A stretch of 64,000 nucleotides of DNA, taken from assembly GCA_016720145.1 (NCBI GenBank), contig JADJXV010000006.1:210728-274727 (forward strand), written 5' to 3'. This stretch comes from Ignavibacteria bacterium. GTDB taxonomy: Bacteria; Bacteroidota; Ignavibacteria; Kapaibacteriales; UBA961. The notes beneath the pieces are model-generated. The model was not told the origin of the DNA. It ran no database searches and saw only the letters and a list, made by a program, of their open reading frames with translations. The position numbers were made by a program, and so were the translations under genes. Below, one piece after another: positions 44,958 to 54,207 of the stretch (positions are counted from its first letter, which is position 1; each line of letters begins with the position of its first letter).

Positions 44958-46297
44958 ATCCCATACTCTTCTAATTTGCGATACAATGTCGTTAGCGCTA
45001 TTCCAAGTAAGCGAGCTGTTTCGGTTTTATTGCCTTTGGTGAGATGGAGTACTTTATGAATGTGGAATTTTTCTGTAGTGGCAAGGTCGAGCCGGTCGCT
45101 AGATTCAGAGATTGGTGTGCTATGCTGCATTTCAAAAGGAAGAGTTTGAGAAGTCAATTCTCCCGTGTCGGCCAAGATCACACTCCGTTCGATTACGTTT
45201 TTGAGTTCACGTATATTCCCCTTCCATGCATGATGCTGTAATATCTTGAGATAGTTATCCGACATCGTCGTGATTTTTTTGTTCATTTTAGCGGCAAAAA
45301 GCGCTGTAAAGTGACGGGCAAGCGGTGCTATGTCTTCTATTCGGTCAATTAACGAAGGGAGCGTAATCTGAAATACCGACAACCGATAAAAGAGGTCTGC
45401 CCTGAAATTTCCTGTGGCGACTTCTTGTTCTAAGCTCCTGTTGGTTGCAGCGATAACGCGGACATTGGTTGTGCTTGGCTTCGAATCGCCCACTTTAAAA
45501 TACTCGCCGGATTCTAACACGCGGAGCACTTTTGCTTGTAATTCTGCGCTCATTTCTCCCACTTCATCAAGGAAAATTGTTCCGTGGTTCGCCTCTTCAA
45601 AGAGACCTTTTTTGTCCCGTATTGCTCCTGTAAAGGCACCTGCTTTATGGCCAAACATTTCACTTTCGAGCATATCTTTGCTAAAAGCCGAACAGTTAAT
45701 CGCGACGAATGGCTTTGTGCTGCGCGTGCTTGCCTGATGAATTGCACGAGCAAATACTTCTTTGCCTGTGCCGGTCTCTCCGAGTAGGAGCACGGTTGTG
45801 CCGGTAGGTGCGACTTTGCGAGCGAGGTTAATTACAGACTGTATTGCGGAGGAAGCACCTAAAATATTATCAAAAGAATACTTCTTATCTACTTGATTTT
45901 CAAGCTGTTGTATGCGGCGAGCGAGATGAATTTTCTCAAGAGCGCGATAGACAAGTGGAACGATTTTGTCGTTGTCATCACCCTTGGTGATGTAGTCGAA
46001 TGCTCCGTTTTTAATTGCTAACACTCCGTCGGATATATTACCGAATGCTGTGAGGACGATTACTTCGATTTGCGGATAATGGAGCTTGATAATGCGCGTT
46101 AATTCCACACCATTTTCACTGTCGGGGAGCTTCACATCACAGAGAATTACATCGATGCTGTGGGTTTCGAGGCGCTTTAGGGCTGCTTTCCATGTTGCGG
46201 CTTGAAGCACTTCAAAATCCTCAAGTTCGAGAATTTGTGCCATGAGTCGGCGAAGGTTTTCTTCGTCATCGAGAATTAGTATTGTAGGTCGTTGCAT
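44954..46297 (-). CDS. sigma-54-dependent response regulator (NtrC family)
   Basis: 447 residues. The receiver domain has the acidic pair DDEEN and phospho-Asp in ILCDVKLPD (about 54). The AAA+ domain has Walker A GETGTGKE (about 171) and the sigma-54 contact loop GAFTGA, with DEVGEM for Walker B. A Fis-type helix-turn-helix ends the chain (KTETARLLGIALTTLYRKLEEYG). When phosphorylated it should open sigma-54 promoters. It lies 62 bases after the CHASE/PAS kinase gene, its likely cognate partner, and about 1.5 kb upstream of a sigma-54-like promoter driving kdp, so kdp is a plausible target. Confidence 0.92.
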   Translation of the reverse strand: MQRPTILILDDEENLRRLMAQILELEDFEVLQAATWKAALKRLETHSIDVILCDVKLPDSENGVELTRIIKLHYPQIEVIVLTAFGNISDGVLAIKNGAFDYITKGDDNDKIVPLVYRALEKIHLARRIQQLENQVDKKYSFDNILGASSAIQSVINLARKVAPTGTTVLLLGETGTGKEVFARAIHQASTRSTKPFVAINCSAFSKDMLESEMFGHKAGAFTGAIRDKKGLFEEANHGTIFLDEVGEMSAELQAKVLRVLESGEYFKVGDSKPSTTNVRVIAATNRSLEQEVATGNFRADLFYRLSVFQITLPSLIDRIEDIAPLARHFTALFAAKMNKKITTMSDNYLKILQHHAWKGNIRELKNVIERSVILADTGELTSQTLPFEMQHSTPISESSDRLDLATTEKFHIHKVLHLTKGNKTETARLLGIALTTLYRKLEEYGI

Positions 46298-46359
46298 AAG
46301 GATAAGAATACATTTACTACTAGTATCACGTTTTCAAATTATACTTCTGCAAATTTACT

Positions 46360-49308
46360 TCATACTGTCTCATTCTGTTCTAGGTTTGTGTGGTTGACTT
46401 CACTCACCATACTTTTCTTTGGCAGTGAGAAATAAAATGTTGTTCCGGTCTCCGCTTCACTTTCCGCCCAAATTCGCCCGTCATGTTTCACAATAAATTC
46501 TTTACAAAGCAGGAGTCCAAGCCCTGTGCTTGGCTCACCTTCTGTGCCTGGCCGGGATACGATTTCATCTAATCTGAATAGCTTGGAGAGTGTAACAGGG
46601 TCCATACCTATCCCGTTATCATGGACGGAGATAACTACTTCCTGTTCGTCTTCAAACGACGTCAACGTAACTTCCCCACCCTTTTTCGTGAATTTTATAG
46701 CATTGGAAAGTAGATTACGAAGGACAGAATTTATCATCGGGATATCGCACCAGACAGAGATTCCGGGAGTAAGATTATTAACAATTCGGATATTTTTCTT
46801 TTCGCAGCTTGACGTAACGAGTGCGATATTTTGTTCAGCAATTCCATTGAATTCATAGAGTTCCGGATTAAAAGGCGTAATACCACGTTCCATCCTTGAC
46901 CATTCAAGTAAATTCTCCAAGAGCTTGTACATTGTATCGGCTGATTTCTGCATCATTTGCGCCATTTCCATGATTTCGCTGATTGGCATGGTCAGTAGGT
47001 CTTCCGCCATAATCTTGGTCAGACCGAGAAAACCGCTGAAGGGAGAGCGTAGGTCATGGGCGATAATTGAGAAGAACTTATCTTTTTCGGCATTGAGCTT
47101 TTGGAGGCGTTCATTGGCAATATTCAACTCGTTTATTGCTTCTTTCCGTTCACTTATATCCTCCATTATCGATAAAAATGAATAAATTTTACCTTCATGA
47201 TCTACTATTGGTGATATTACTTGAGAAGCCCAATATAATTCTCCAGAACTTTTCTTGTTATGAAATACTCCGTGCCATTCTTTGCCGGATAGAATAGTTT
47301 GAAAAAGTTCTGCATAGTATTCCTGCGATTGCGCTCCTGTGTTGAGAATACGAGGATTACGATTAATTACTTCAGCTGAAGTATAACCGGTAACCTCCGT
47401 AAATTTTTTATTAACGAATTGTATAGTCCCGGCGAGATCGGTAATCATAATAGACACGGGAATTTGTTCGACTGCTTTTGACAACATTGCAATTTTATCT
47501 TCAACAAGTTTGAATTCTGTGATATCACTGAATGTGGTCACGTACCGATTATTCTTAAATGGAGATGTTGAAAGTGAGAATACTTTTTGATTCAATGGGC
47601 TTATAATTTCTCTTATTACAATTTTAGAAGCATATATATGATGAGACCAAAATTGCTTCATTTCCTCAGACGATATTCCGTAGATCTCTGAGGCTAACGC
47701 ACCAATTACCTTTACATCTTTATTATAATCGGCAGTTGAATAAAAAGCTTGGTTTACTTCGAGAATTCTTACATCGACCATTTCTCCTTTTTCATTAAAA
47801 ATCAATTCATTGAGAGCGACGCCTTCGGTAAGAGTGTCGAGAATTACTCGAAGGCGTCCTTCACTTTCTCGCAACTTTTCTTCCATACGTTTACGCGCGG
47901 TGATGTCGGTATGTGTCCCAGACATACGCAACGGCTTGCCTTCACTATCCCATTCTGTGATTTTACCGCGATCGAGTACCCATACCCAGGTTCCATCTTT
48001 ATGCTTCAGTCGGGAATCGAATGAATAATAAGGTAATTCTCCACTGAAATGTTTTTCAAGTAATTTTTTAGATTCTGCAAGATCATCAGGATGTGCGAGA
48101 TTCAACCACAGGTCTTTGCTTATGCTGTTTAATTCATCGAGAGAATACCCAATTATTTCTGCCCAACGTTCATTAAATACCGTTTCACCGGTTTGAATAT
48201 TCCATTCCCAAGTACCTGCATTCGTACCTATTATTACATCCTGAAGTCGCTTTTCGCTCTCTTTGAGATCATGTGTCAACTTTCCGGCAATTTGCAGTGC
48301 TGTCGTATGCATTGTCATTGAAGACCGCAAAAGGGCAAAAAGTAAAAAACAAATAATAAATCCACTCAATGTAACTACTACTACTTCTTTGTAGATACCA
48401 TTGATGTTGTAATTGTTGAACACAATCATCCACCGACGTCCGAATACTTCTGCAGGAATCGATACCGATTCACCAATCTTTCGATCTAAGGCTGTATCTC
48501 CTATTATTTTTTCAAAAAGAATTGATTGTTGACTATGAGTATCATAAATTGTCAGTCCTATTTTTTGTTGAAGGGTTGAATTCCAATTGTGAATATTTTC
48601 TTGCAATAAGTCGTTCAAATTTATTGTACAAAACACCCAACCCTGCAGTGCTGTTTGTCTATCATGCACCGTTCGCTTTGGTAACCCACGTTTATAGACC
48701 GGAGCGAACATCATGATTCTTCGTTGATTTGAATATATAGAATCATGTGCTGCTATCACCAAACCTGTAATTGATACTTTATGCGAATCACGGGCACGTT
48801 CCATTGCAGCGCGACAAGTGTCATTTGTGAACATATCATAACCAAACTCGGTGATTTTTTTGCCTGAAATCGGTTCGACATAGACAATTTCAGAAATGAT
48901 ATCAAGATTATGCTGGGGTGTAACTGTATATTTATTAGAACCTTCCATTGGTTCACCTACCACATGTTCACCAAGTTTATCTTTATGGATATACTGTGTG
49001 AATCCCACATATTCTACACCTTTCAAATCTTGGTCATCATCCAAAGATTGTACAAAATCTGTCCAATCTTTCCTTCTCACCGAATCTATGGATTCAAATA
49101 AACCTACAGCATTATGTACGACCTGCTTTTGATGTGAAAGCCGTTCAAGGATTTTGTTCTTTACTTCATTTCTTGTCGTTGTAAATGCAACGGATTCTGT
49201 CGTTTTTTTTACGGTATGTACCTCAAAAGCAGCTACAATAGTCAGTAGCGAACCAATGACAAGTACTGCCCATGCAACCCAATTCTTTTTTAGTATATTT
49301 TGAATCAT
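46360..49308 (-). CDS. CHASE-domain multi-PAS sensor histidine kinase
   Basis: 982 residues. The N-terminal transmembrane helix (about 12-32), CHASE-type periplasmic domain (VEYVGFTQYIHKDKLGEHV, AAMERARDSHKVSITG) and second helix (about 305-325) are followed by three PAS/PAC modules (WEWNIQTGETVFNERWAEI, ... IQFVNKKFTEVTGYT). The HisKA phospho-His is in FFSIIAHDLRSPFSG and the ATPase N-box in NLLSNAIKF. The stimulus is unknown; CHASE domains sense small extracellular ligands. AAGGAG lies six bases before the ATG. It heads a two-gene operon with the sigma-54 regulator. Confidence 0.9.
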   Translation of the reverse strand: MIQNILKKNWVAWAVLVIGSLLTIVAAFEVHTVKKTTESVAFTTTRNEVKNKILERLSHQKQVVHNAVGLFESIDSVRRKDWTDFVQSLDDDQDLKGVEYVGFTQYIHKDKLGEHVVGEPMEGSNKYTVTPQHNLDIISEIVYVEPISGKKITEFGYDMFTNDTCRAAMERARDSHKVSITGLVIAAHDSIYSNQRRIMMFAPVYKRGLPKRTVHDRQTALQGWVFCTINLNDLLQENIHNWNSTLQQKIGLTIYDTHSQQSILFEKIIGDTALDRKIGESVSIPAEVFGRRWMIVFNNYNINGIYKEVVVVTLSGFIICFLLFALLRSSMTMHTTALQIAGKLTHDLKESEKRLQDVIIGTNAGTWEWNIQTGETVFNERWAEIIGYSLDELNSISKDLWLNLAHPDDLAESKKLLEKHFSGELPYYSFDSRLKHKDGTWVWVLDRGKITEWDSEGKPLRMSGTHTDITARKRMEEKLRESEGRLRVILDTLTEGVALNELIFNEKGEMVDVRILEVNQAFYSTADYNKDVKVIGALASEIYGISSEEMKQFWSHHIYASKIVIREIISPLNQKVFSLSTSPFKNNRYVTTFSDITEFKLVEDKIAMLSKAVEQIPVSIMITDLAGTIQFVNKKFTEVTGYTSAEVINRNPRILNTGAQSQEYYAELFQTILSGKEWHGVFHNKKSSGELYWASQVISPIVDHEGKIYSFLSIMEDISERKEAINELNIANERLQKLNAEKDKFFSIIAHDLRSPFSGFLGLTKIMAEDLLTMPISEIMEMAQMMQKSADTMYKLLENLLEWSRMERGITPFNPELYEFNGIAEQNIALVTSSCEKKNIRIVNNLTPGISVWCDIPMINSVLRNLLSNAIKFTKKGGEVTLTSFEDEQEVVISVHDNGIGMDPVTLSKLFRLDEIVSRPGTEGEPSTGLGLLLCKEFIVKHDGRIWAESEAETGTTFYFSLPKKSMVSEVNHTNLEQNETV

Positions 49309-49714
49309 ACATCTCCTTGACTAATACATGGAAACTATCCACAATTTCATTGGGATTATTACAACATATTGCAAAACTTAACTCAGTAGAGGGTAATCCG
49401 ATACGTATCCGGTAATCACATACCCATAACTGATTTTTCTTGCCTTCTTTCTCCTTTACAATTTACAAGATAGAGTTTGACCAAACTATGATATAAGTCA
49501 TACGAATACAATTAAAGTAATTCTTGATAAAGCATTGATATTTACTATACTTTTTTTCATTGGAAAAATTGAAAAACGAGATGGTTCTTGAGGTCGAAAA
49601 TGTTCGAATTGGCTATCGTCCTTCCATAGGTCAACCATAGCGTTGCTCTATAGGTAATATCAAATTCGTCCTGTATCACCATTCATGATAAATCTGACTG
49701 CAACTTGTATTTAT
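49309..49714. other. intergenic upstream of the CHASE kinase, with small palindrome
   Basis: No coding frame is supported. GATACGTATC at 49400-49409 is a perfect 10-base palindrome flanked by direct GGTAATC repeats, about 90 bases before the kinase ATG; it could be an operator. The remainder is AT-rich. Confidence 0.45.
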
Positions 49715-49796
49715 CATCTTCTCCGTAAGTTTGCCATCGAAAATTGAAAACAAATACCAAAGTAGAAATACTTCATGCTCTTACAGCCCCAATTGA
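49715..49796 (+). repeat. duplicated 5' block of the GT9 gene (left copy, truncated)
   Basis: A 40-base stretch beginning CATCTTCTCCGTAAGTTTGC recurs at 50851 with one mismatch. Weaker similarity continues through a start codon and ACAGCCCCAAT, which matches the first codons of the GT9 gene at 50913 (MLLQPQLI here, MIQQPQSI there). The left copy stops after 13 codons, so it is a remnant of the same 5' region. Confidence 0.8.
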
Positions 49797-49912
49797 TATA
49801 TAAACTGAGTATTTGAAAATCGTCAAGAAAAATTACAGGTGGTATGGATTACAAAATCAATGAAAATCAACGTATATACATATCTTACTAACCAATTATA
49901 AAATTCTCAATC

Positions 49913-50095
49913 ATGGAAACTACTATAAAAGAAGAAGCTCTACGAGCAATTGCCGAATTACCTGACACTGCCTCCATGAACGAAATCATGTACCGACTCT
50001 ATGTGATTGATTCTGTGTTGCAAGGCAAAAAGTCAGCAGAAGCAGGGAGCGTTACTTCTTCAAAAGACATTCTCAGTGAGATTGAACAATGGTAA
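49913..50095 (+). CDS. putative antitoxin of a RelE/ParE-type pair
   Basis: 60 residues: a short helical protein starting METTIKEEALRAIAELPDTASMNE, whose C-terminal half is charged. Its stop overlaps the toxin start by seven bases, the usual antitoxin-first layout. It should neutralise the downstream toxin and probably represses the pair. No DNA-binding motif is recognised with confidence, so the assignment is from context. Confidence 0.75.
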   Translation: METTIKEEALRAIAELPDTASMNEIMYRLYVIDSVLQGKKSAEAGSVTSSKDILSEIEQW

Positions 50096-50376
50096 AGTGG
50101 ACTGAACCGGCGAAGACAAATCTTCGGAAAATACACGATTTTATAGCCACAGATTCGCCTGTATATGCCAAGAAATTCGTAAAAGTCATGGTAGAAAGAG
50201 TAGAACGAATTGCACTGATGCCTAAAAGTGGTAGAATAGTGCCGGAATTCGATGATGAAAATTTACGGGAAATTATTCTAGCGCCATACCGAGTGATTTA
50301 TGGAATAATAGGCGATGAAACTATCGTGCTAGCCGTAATCCATGCCAAACAGAATATTAGCGGAGGTTTACCATAA
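50089..50376 (+). CDS. RelE/ParE-family toxin
   Basis: 95 residues of the ParE/RelE fold: VKWTEPAKTNLRKIHDFI at the N-terminus, then FVKVMVERVERI, MPKSGRIVPEFDDENLREIIL and PYRVIYGIIGDETIVLAVIHAKQ. ParE members poison gyrase and RelE members cut mRNA on ribosomes; which applies is not visible. It pairs with the overlapping antitoxin gene. The module lies between two copies of a duplicated block, which suggests insertion or a local duplication. Confidence 0.85.
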   Translation: MVKWTEPAKTNLRKIHDFIATDSPVYAKKFVKVMVERVERIALMPKSGRIVPEFDDENLREIILAPYRVIYGIIGDETIVLAVIHAKQNISGGLP

Positions 50377-50850
50377 TTAAGAATCAGTTTTTTCATCGTC
50401 GAGCCGAGTTAACCATTATCATTAAAACACTTTACCAGTATCTTTAATTCTGCTTTTGTAACTTCGATTTTTAATTTCTTGAATTACCATTGCTCCACTC
50501 ACAGAATCGAACTTGATGATTTCTCCTTATTTTTCTTCAATTGTAGTTGTCTCTCAGTATTCGACTATGGAGTAACTTATTAGTTTAAGACGCGTTAACG
50601 GATTAATCGAATTCTAAAAGTCTTTTACTTTTATCTTATTCAATTAATACATTAGTCAGTTCCTTTGAGTTTCATCAAAGCATCTTTAATGTTTTACAGA
50701 GCTTAACCCTCCTTCAAGCCATTCCGCCTTCCACTATATCATCACCACATTCTACTCCTTTTCAGATTTGGTTGATCTATTGTACCTCAACACTTTTCAA
50801 GCAATTATTCTTCATTCATGATTAAGAATAAGCTACTGCTTATCATATTA
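50377..50850. other. intergenic, no supported gene
   Basis: This gap lies between the toxin gene and the duplicated block before GT9. It is AT-rich with many stops in all frames. No tRNA, hairpin with T run or repeat beyond the duplicated block is seen. Confidence 0.5.
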
Positions 50851-50935
50851 CATCTTCTCCGTAAGTTTGCCCTCGAAAATTGAAAACAAAATTTCTCTTC
50901 GTAATGTGCTCCATGATCCAACAGCCCCAATCAAT
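50851..50935 (+). repeat. duplicated 5' block of the GT9 gene (right, intact copy)
   Basis: Matches the block at 49715 (first 40 bases with one mismatch, offset 1136). It covers the leader and first codons of the GT9 gene. The 1.1 kb between the two copies contains the toxin-antitoxin pair. Confidence 0.8.
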
Positions 50936-51971
50936 TTGTATTATTCGTATTAGTTCGATGGGCGATATTGTACTTGCGTCTCCACTGTTTCGAATTCTTC
51001 GAACAGCGTTTCCAAAGGCCAGAATTGATGTGGTAGTTGCTGAACGTTTTGTAGAGCTTGTAGAAAACAACCCTCATATTTCCAATGTAATTGCACTCCG
51101 GACGGACGAAGGGATTACAGGAATACTACAGCAAAGTCGAGAAGCCCGCAAATCTCTCACCTCACACAATTATGACATAGTACTTGACTTGCATGTGAAT
51201 ATACGATCATGGTTTTTCCGGCAGCTTTTAGGCAAAAAAACGTATTTGGTCGATAAATTTAGAAAACAGAAAAAGGATTTGGTAGAAAGAAAGTTAGGGC
51301 TGGGTCGGCATTTTTCAACAATTTCCGAAAGATATATCCATACGGCACCATCACTTGGAATTGAAAATGATAAGAAGGGACTTGAACTCTGGCTGCCGGA
51401 AGAAAAAAAGTTGGATTACTATCCTCCTGAGAGGCGAAAAAGTCCTAAGGGTATTATTCCACAAAGAATTGCAATCGCACCGGGAGCACGTCATTTTACA
51501 AAACGTTGGCTACCGAATCGATTTGCTGAAGTTGCGATGGAATTATCAAAAAAATACGGCGCGGAAATTGTCCTGCTTGGCGGGATTGATGATCAATTCC
51601 AATGCGATGAAGTGAAAAATCTGATGACTATTCCGGTAATTGATGCAACGGGTTTAGGTTCAATTATCGACACGGTGAGAATACTCGACACTTGTGATTT
51701 GATTATCTGTAACGACAGTGGGATCATGCACATAGCAGCCGCAAGGCAAATTCCGGTGTGTGCGATATTTGGCTCGACCGTCCGAGAATTCGGTTTCGCT
51801 CCTTTTCGAGTACGTAACACGGTCGTTGAGGCAAATGTAGAATGCCGTCCATGCACACATATCGGACTCGCGAAGTGTCCGCAAGGACATTTTAAATGTA
51901 TGAACTTGGTAACAGTGGAGAATATTCTTCAATCAATCGAACGTGATATCATTCCTGTCCAGTCATTGTAA
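50913..51971 (+). CDS. glycosyltransferase family 9 (heptosyltransferase-like), second copy
   Basis: 352 residues. It has the GT9 opening IIRISSMGDIVLASPLF, the segment APGARHFTKRWLPNRFAEVA, the nucleotide-binding CNDSGIMHIAAARQIPVCAIFG and a Cys-containing loop ECRPCTHIGLAKCPQG typical of LPS heptosyltransferases. It probably adds a sugar to LPS inner core. The ATG at 50913 is chosen because homology begins there; an in-frame TTG 33 bases upstream would add unrelated residues. It is followed after 28 bases by the YbbR gene on the same strand. Confidence 0.88.
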   Translation: MIQQPQSICIIRISSMGDIVLASPLFRILRTAFPKARIDVVVAERFVELVENNPHISNVIALRTDEGITGILQQSREARKSLTSHNYDIVLDLHVNIRSWFFRQLLGKKTYLVDKFRKQKKDLVERKLGLGRHFSTISERYIHTAPSLGIENDKKGLELWLPEEKKLDYYPPERRKSPKGIIPQRIAIAPGARHFTKRWLPNRFAEVAMELSKKYGAEIVLLGGIDDQFQCDEVKNLMTIPVIDATGLGSIIDTVRILDTCDLIICNDSGIMHIAAARQIPVCAIFGSTVREFGFAPFRVRNTVVEANVECRPCTHIGLAKCPQGHFKCMNLVTVENILQSIERDIIPVQSL

Positions 51972-51999
51972 GTATATCAATTAGAAGTACTACGATTCT

Positions 52000-52950
52000 A
52001 TGCCGCGTAAAATTTCCATATTATCTCTTCTCTTCTGCGTGCTCCTCGCTATTGCATTGTGGGGGTACGTAAGCTTGAAAGCCCCTACGACAATTTTTAT
52101 AAGTTTTCCACTAGTCGTGCAGCCGCAAGATGAACGTGCAGTACTGAACGAACTCCCCAAATCTATCGCCGTAAAAATTCGTACATCAGGTTGGCAAATA
52201 ATTAACTTACAGTATTTCGGCGCGAATCCTCAATGTATTGTTGATTTATCTAAATTGCCTGAGTTACCCAACAGCGAATACAAGATTACCAAAAACGACC
52301 TCTTACAAAATTTGCTTCCGCCTCTAAGTTTAGAAAAAATAGTCGAACTTTCTCCGGAATCGTTTACCATTCAGACAGGTTCGATAGCCCGAAAAACTAT
52401 ACCCATCCATCCGTCAGTTGAAGTTACACCACGTGTTGGGTTTTCGTTGATAGGTGCGCTAGTGGTCGAGCCGGACAGCGTTCATCTCCGTGGAACTCCT
52501 GCGCTTATACGAGCTATAGAACATTGGCAAACTCAGAATCGGAAATTAACTGATATCACCAAACCTTTTCGCATTGAAATTCCACTCGTCGATTCGCTCA
52601 AAAACCATATAGTATTTTCACCGCAAACTGTAGTCATATCAGGAGATATCCAGCAAACATCTGAGATGACATTTTATGATATTCCGGTTGAAATCTCTTC
52701 TTTACCGAATCGTACTGAACATACAATTCGCCCTCTGAAAATCAGCATCACCGTTCGTGGTGGCACCGAACAGTTATCACAGCTTGATGCACGGCTCCTT
52801 CGAGCAACAATTGATTATAACAAAATATTACAAGACTCGAGCGGAATTATTTTTCCGGTCATTTCAATGCCGCCATCGCTAACATTACTAGCGACAATTC
52901 CGCCTTATCTTCGCCATAAAAAGGTAATTCAAAAAGCAGAGAAGAAGTGA
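52000..52950 (+). CDS. YbbR-domain membrane-anchored protein
   Basis: 316 residues: one N-terminal transmembrane helix (ISILSLLFCVLLAIALWGYV) then two to three YbbR beta-repeats outside the membrane (FPLVVQPQDERAVLNELPKSI, SVEVTPRVGFSLIGALVVEPDSV, FYDIPVEISSLPN). YbbR proteins such as CdaR regulate the diadenylate cyclase CdaA in some bacteria; no cdaA is in the window, so the role is open. It is probably cotranscribed with the GT9 gene and converges with the nitrilase gene. Confidence 0.82.
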   Translation: MPRKISILSLLFCVLLAIALWGYVSLKAPTTIFISFPLVVQPQDERAVLNELPKSIAVKIRTSGWQIINLQYFGANPQCIVDLSKLPELPNSEYKITKNDLLQNLLPPLSLEKIVELSPESFTIQTGSIARKTIPIHPSVEVTPRVGFSLIGALVVEPDSVHLRGTPALIRAIEHWQTQNRKLTDITKPFRIEIPLVDSLKNHIVFSPQTVVISGDIQQTSEMTFYDIPVEISSLPNRTEHTIRPLKISITVRGGTEQLSQLDARLLRATIDYNKILQDSSGIIFPVISMPPSLTLLATIPPYLRHKKVIQKAEKK

Positions 52951-52962
52951 TAGGAAGTTGAT

Positions 52963-53757
52963 TTATAAATACTTATCAGGTCTCCTATCCGCAAAAATAT
53001 CATTGAATTCATTAAATTTTTTATTCCTAGTCAGAGCCGGATCAATCTCGACGGTGAGGATACTTTCTTCATCCACACCTGACTTTGCCATAATCTTGCC
53101 ATTATAGCCCCAAATACCTGACTCTCCTTTGAATTGCAATTCTTCACCTCCCCTATTTTCTGTTCCGATACGATTGGCAACTGCGAGATAAACTTTATTC
53201 TCAAGAGCGCGCGCCGGCATTGCTATATGCCACACATCAGTCACCAAATTAGAAGGACACACAATCAAATCTGCACCTTTGAGAGCGAGTGTGCGCGAAG
53301 ACTCCGGGAACCTCCAATCATAGCAAATCATGACACCAATAGAGATGTCAAATTCATCACTTTTGACCACAAAAAAACCGGTATTGCCTTCGGAAAAACA
53401 AAAACGTTCTTTGTAGAATAAATGCGTTTTGCGATAGACTGAAGTGAGTGCAGGATTCGGCATGATGAGCGCAGCGGAATTATACACTTTCCCTTCGTCC
53501 GATTCAGCAAAACCGATTACATAGATTTGGTGACGTTGAGTCGATTTACGTTGAAGCGCGCCAATGACATCAGAATCAAATTGGTCGGATGCAGCGAGAG
53601 CTTCATCATTATTTAGAAAAAAATATCCCGTAGTACACAGTTCGGGAAAGATGATGATATTCGAATGAAGTGAATCGATAACTTCATGAATCTTCAAAAT
53701 ATTAGCGTCTTTGTCACCAAAAATTGGCGCGAATTGAACGGTAGAAAGTGTGATCAT
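52963..53757 (-). CDS. carbon-nitrogen hydrolase (nitrilase superfamily)
   Basis: 264 residues with the Glu-Lys-Cys triad of the family: FPELCTTGYF (Glu39), YRKTHLFYKERF (Lys near 112) and GVMICYDWRFPE (Cys near 147). It hydrolyses an amide or carbamoyl group; members include omega-amidases and deaminated-glutathione amidases, and the substrate cannot be fixed here. The N-terminus MITLSTVQFAPIFGD is the typical start. It is monocistronic and convergent with the YbbR gene. Confidence 0.87.
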   Translation of the reverse strand: MITLSTVQFAPIFGDKDANILKIHEVIDSLHSNIIIFPELCTTGYFFLNNDEALAASDQFDSDVIGALQRKSTQRHQIYVIGFAESDEGKVYNSAALIMPNPALTSVYRKTHLFYKERFCFSEGNTGFFVVKSDEFDISIGVMICYDWRFPESSRTLALKGADLIVCPSNLVTDVWHIAMPARALENKVYLAVANRIGTENRGGEELQFKGESGIWGYNGKIMAKSGVDEESILTVEIDPALTRNKKFNEFNDIFADRRPDKYL

Positions 53758-54149
53758 AGAGTTGTTTTTAAGACTTTTTCTCTTGATGTATGAAGAGAAT
53801 GAAACTTGAGAATGTAAGAAAAGATACCTTGTCTATTCAAAGACAATTACTTCATGGCAAAACTAAGAATATCAAAACGAATTGCGGGCGTAGAGTTCAA
53901 ATTGATAGAAAAAGTCTTTCTGCGTAAACATGATATTGGAGGGCATTAACCATTCAATAGTTGTATAGGAACTCAAGTGATAAGTCGAAATACATAAAGC
54001 ATTACATTACAATATAGTTTGAGGTATCTGATTTCACTTTTCAACAAACTATTTTCTATGTTTTTTAAATTGGATTATAGACAGATTATCACACAAAACG
54101 CACAATGTCATAAAGCAGGCAATTCGTTTTGATAGAAGGAGATGATTGT
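53758..54149. other. intergenic upstream of the OmpA-family gene
   Basis: About 390 bases separate the nitrilase start from a 15-codon leader frame. AT-rich; no supported gene, tRNA or terminator. It should contain the divergent promoters, none clear enough to call. Confidence 0.5.
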
Positions 54150-54197
54150 ATGAAAAATTATGTGCATTTTCGCGTGAAACATTCATTCACATTATAG
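54150..54197 (+). CDS. 15-residue leader-like frame before the OmpA-family gene
   Basis: ATG at 54150 is preceded by AGAAGGAGATG, the best ribosome-binding stretch in the area, and encodes MKNYVHFRVKHSFTL before a TAG ten bases short of the OmpA-family ATG. It could be a leader peptide that couples translation, or chance. The OmpA ATG itself has no comparable upstream site. Confidence 0.35.
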   Translation: MKNYVHFRVKHSFTL

Positions 54198-54207
54198 AGA
54201 ATACACT

